Position numbers and translations under genes: made by a program
Part shown: in pieces, positions 13,517-14,803 of the stretch
Position numbering within the stretch: the stretch's first letter is position 1
Layout: every line of letters starts with the position of its first letter
Assembly: GCA_030613125.1 (NCBI GenBank)
Contig: JAUWMO010000050.1
Coordinates: forward strand, 1-14,803
Origin: Bacteroidota bacterium
Lineage (GTDB): Bacteria > Bacteroidota > Bacteroidia > Bacteroidales > VadinHA17
Length of the DNA: 14,803 nucleotides
Direction: 5' to 3'
The notes under the pieces: generated by a model
What the model was told of the DNA's origin: nothing
Seen by the model: the letters and a program-made list of their open reading frames with translations, nothing else
Database searches by the model: none

Positions 13517-14803
13517 TTATTTTTCTGGAAGTGGAAGGTTCATTTTTTCAAGGATGGCAATAAACCTTGGATTGTTGAATAATGAATCAAATAGTAAGCC
13601 TTTTGTGGCAATATATGGCATACTTGGATCGTGAATTTCATATCCTTTTTCAAGGCAATCCATGGCTTTATCCTGTTGATTTCCCCTAATATAAGCGATT
13701 GCCATATCAACGGGCAACATGAATTTGTTGTTAGCCAATTCCTCCCACTGGGGCAATATTTCTTCATATGCCGCAAAAAAACCTTGCTCATCGAAAATCC
13801 TCTCAATCTCTTTATAGGCATCTTCTTCAAACTGTCCTCCAGAATGGACGTGTAGAATATGTTTTTCTGCTTCAATTACCTTATCGTAATCCCCACAACG
13901 AAAAGCCGCCAAACTAATTACCATATTGGCACCAAAGTTTTCCGGATCAATAGCCAATACTTTTTCTACAGGAGCAATGGCAGTCTCACAATCACCCGCA
14001 CATAATAACGCCATTGAAAAGATTACCTGAATCAAAGGATTTAATGGATCCAGGTCAAACGCCAATTGGGCCTGTGTTAATGCTTCATCATGCCTCTGCA
14101 GGATACATAATAAATGTGCATAATAGATCCGCGAGAAGGCGTCGTTAGGATTGATTGCCAGTGCTTTTAAAAACTCCCTTTCAGCCTTTGCCCAGTTCCA
14201 TTCTGATAAATAAGCGATCATGGCAATTAAATGATGAGAATCAGCATGATCCGGATCCAGTTCCAGAGCTTTATTAAGATTTTCGTTGACTTTTTGATAG
14301 GCAATGGAAGGCGATTCAAAACTATTTTGTGCGAGTCCCATCCAAACTTTTGCCAGACCGGTATAGAGAGGTGCCCAACCAGGGTCTTTCTCAATAGCAC
14401 TGTTCAAATATTCCCTGGCTTTATTCAACGATTCTAAACTAAGATCATCCCAGTATTGATGACCTCTCAGGTAGGCATCATAGGCTTCCCTGTCAACTGT
14501 TCTTGACTTGGCAAGTAATCGCTCTTCTTCAGGCGTTAATTCTATCATTATCTCATTCGCGATCTGTTTGGTGATCTGATTATAGAGGTTTAAGATCTGG
14601 CTCTTGTCCTCCTTGTAATCGGCGATCCAGAGCTGCTCTTCCTCACCTGTGGTTCGCACAAGCCGGAACTGCAGACATACGCTGTCACCAAAACACATAA
14701 CACTGGCTTCTAAAACGGCATCCACATTCAATTCAGATGCAATTTCAGTAGCAGATATATCAACATCCTTATAAACATTGGATGTGGTTTTACCCAAGAC
14801 CCT
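13517..14803 (-). CDS. TolB/FlgO-like domain plus TPR protein, C-terminal part (5' end outside window)
   Basis: The frame is open to the window edge; the first codons are AGG GTC TTG, and an internal TTG at 14797 is not a believable start. The visible N-terminal part (first ~95 residues) reads KDVDISATEIASELNVDAVL and LVRTTGEEEQLWIADYKED. This is the FlgO/TolB-like region that follows 'RTSVMxYK' in proteins with adenylate-cyclase, kinase or DNA-binding N-termini. ELTPEEERLLAKSRTVDREA and AYDAYLRGHQYWDD lead into at least four TPR units: AIEKDPGWAPLYTGLAKVW, ALELDPDHADSHHLIAMIAY, ALAINPNDAFSRIYYAHLLC and AFDLDPLNPLIQVIFSMALL, with degenerate units after them. TPRs serve protein binding. The output domain is outside the window, so the signalling role is undetermined. 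Confidence 0.9.
   Translation of the reverse strand, partial: RVLGKTTSNVYKDVDISATEIASELNVDAVLEASVMCFGDSVCLQFRLVRTTGEEEQLWIADYKEDKSQILNLYNQITKQIANEIMIELTPEEERLLAKSRTVDREAYDAYLRGHQYWDDLSLESLNKAREYLNSAIEKDPGWAPLYTGLAKVWMGLAQNSFESPSIAYQKVNENLNKALELDPDHADSHHLIAMIAYLSEWNWAKAEREFLKALAINPNDAFSRIYYAHLLCILQRHDEALTQAQLAFDLDPLNPLIQVIFSMALLCAGDCETAIAPVEKVLAIDPENFGANMVISLAAFRCGDYDKVIEAEKHILHVHSGGQFEEDAYKEIERIFDEQGFFAAYEEILPQWEELANNKFMLPVDMAIAYIRGNQQDKAMDCLEKGYEIHDPSMPYIATKGLLFDSLFNNPRFIAILEKMNLPLPEK

Noticed and set aside
14795..14797. TTG as start of the TPR protein
   Set aside because: The frame continues to the window edge and the sequence there is the interior of a TolB/FlgO-like domain.
1..14803. CRISPR array, tRNA or rRNA genes
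   Set aside because: I saw no regularly spaced repeat series and no sequence resembling tRNA or rRNA on either strand.

Overview
The window most likely comes from an anaerobic member of the Bacteroidota. Most genes have A-rich leaders without a Shine-Dalgarno sequence. Two leaders carry matches to the Bacteroidota -7 box TAnnTTTG. A lipoprotein and a Tat-exported oxidoreductase are encoded side by side. The base composition is A+T-rich. This is inference from style and gene content; no rRNA, tRNA or other marker gene is present.

Layout, left to right. (1) 1-581: the C-terminal end of a sigma-54 enhancer-binding regulator. (2) 582-1227: a non-coding stretch of palindromic, interspersed-repeat-like DNA. 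(3) 1228-3932: a two-gene unit for corrinoid (B12) methyl transfer. It encodes a RACo-type ferredoxin/ASKHA activator of corrinoid proteins and a UroD/MtaA-like methyltransferase with an intact H-X-C-Xn-C zinc site. No corrinoid protein is present in the window. (4) 3933-4357: an apparent non-coding gap with a possible gene relic. (5) 4358-7151: a tight three-gene unit of a DUF2271-like lipoprotein, a Tat-exported aldo/keto reductase and an NRAMP-fold transporter that lacks the classic metal ligands. (6) 7152-7348: a four-copy palindromic REP-like element. (7) 7349-9239: an extended SDR overlapping a double-domain GNAT acetyltransferase. (8) 9356-11092: three small, very A+T-rich genes of unknown function that look like an inserted accessory cassette. 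(9) 11102-12160: a Gfo/Idh/MocA dehydrogenase that probably belongs with the SDR/GNAT pair. (10) 12309-13187, minus strand: a COG1237-type metallo-beta-lactamase-fold hydrolase with an unusually strong Shine-Dalgarno and an operator-like dyad upstream. (11) 13188-13516: an intergenic region holding that dyad, a MITE-like element and a G+C-rich hairpin. (12) 13517-14803, minus strand: the C-terminal part of a TolB-like/TPR protein.

How the genes may work together. The sigma-54 regulator may control the corrinoid genes, but I found no convincing -24/-12 promoter. In the corrinoid unit the activator would re-reduce Co(II) on a corrinoid protein encoded elsewhere, and the UroD-like protein would move the methyl group. 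The lipoprotein, exported reductase and transporter look like one envelope redox/transport module. The SDR, GNAT and Gfo/Idh/MocA enzymes look like parts of a sugar- or small-molecule-modifying pathway.

The best candidate for an undescribed system is the three-gene cassette at 9356-11092. Its proteins carry conserved-looking motifs (NWDDEGA, DGSIDLTW, NNRAHSSIIG). From memory these resemble widespread uncharacterised small proteins of accessory regions.
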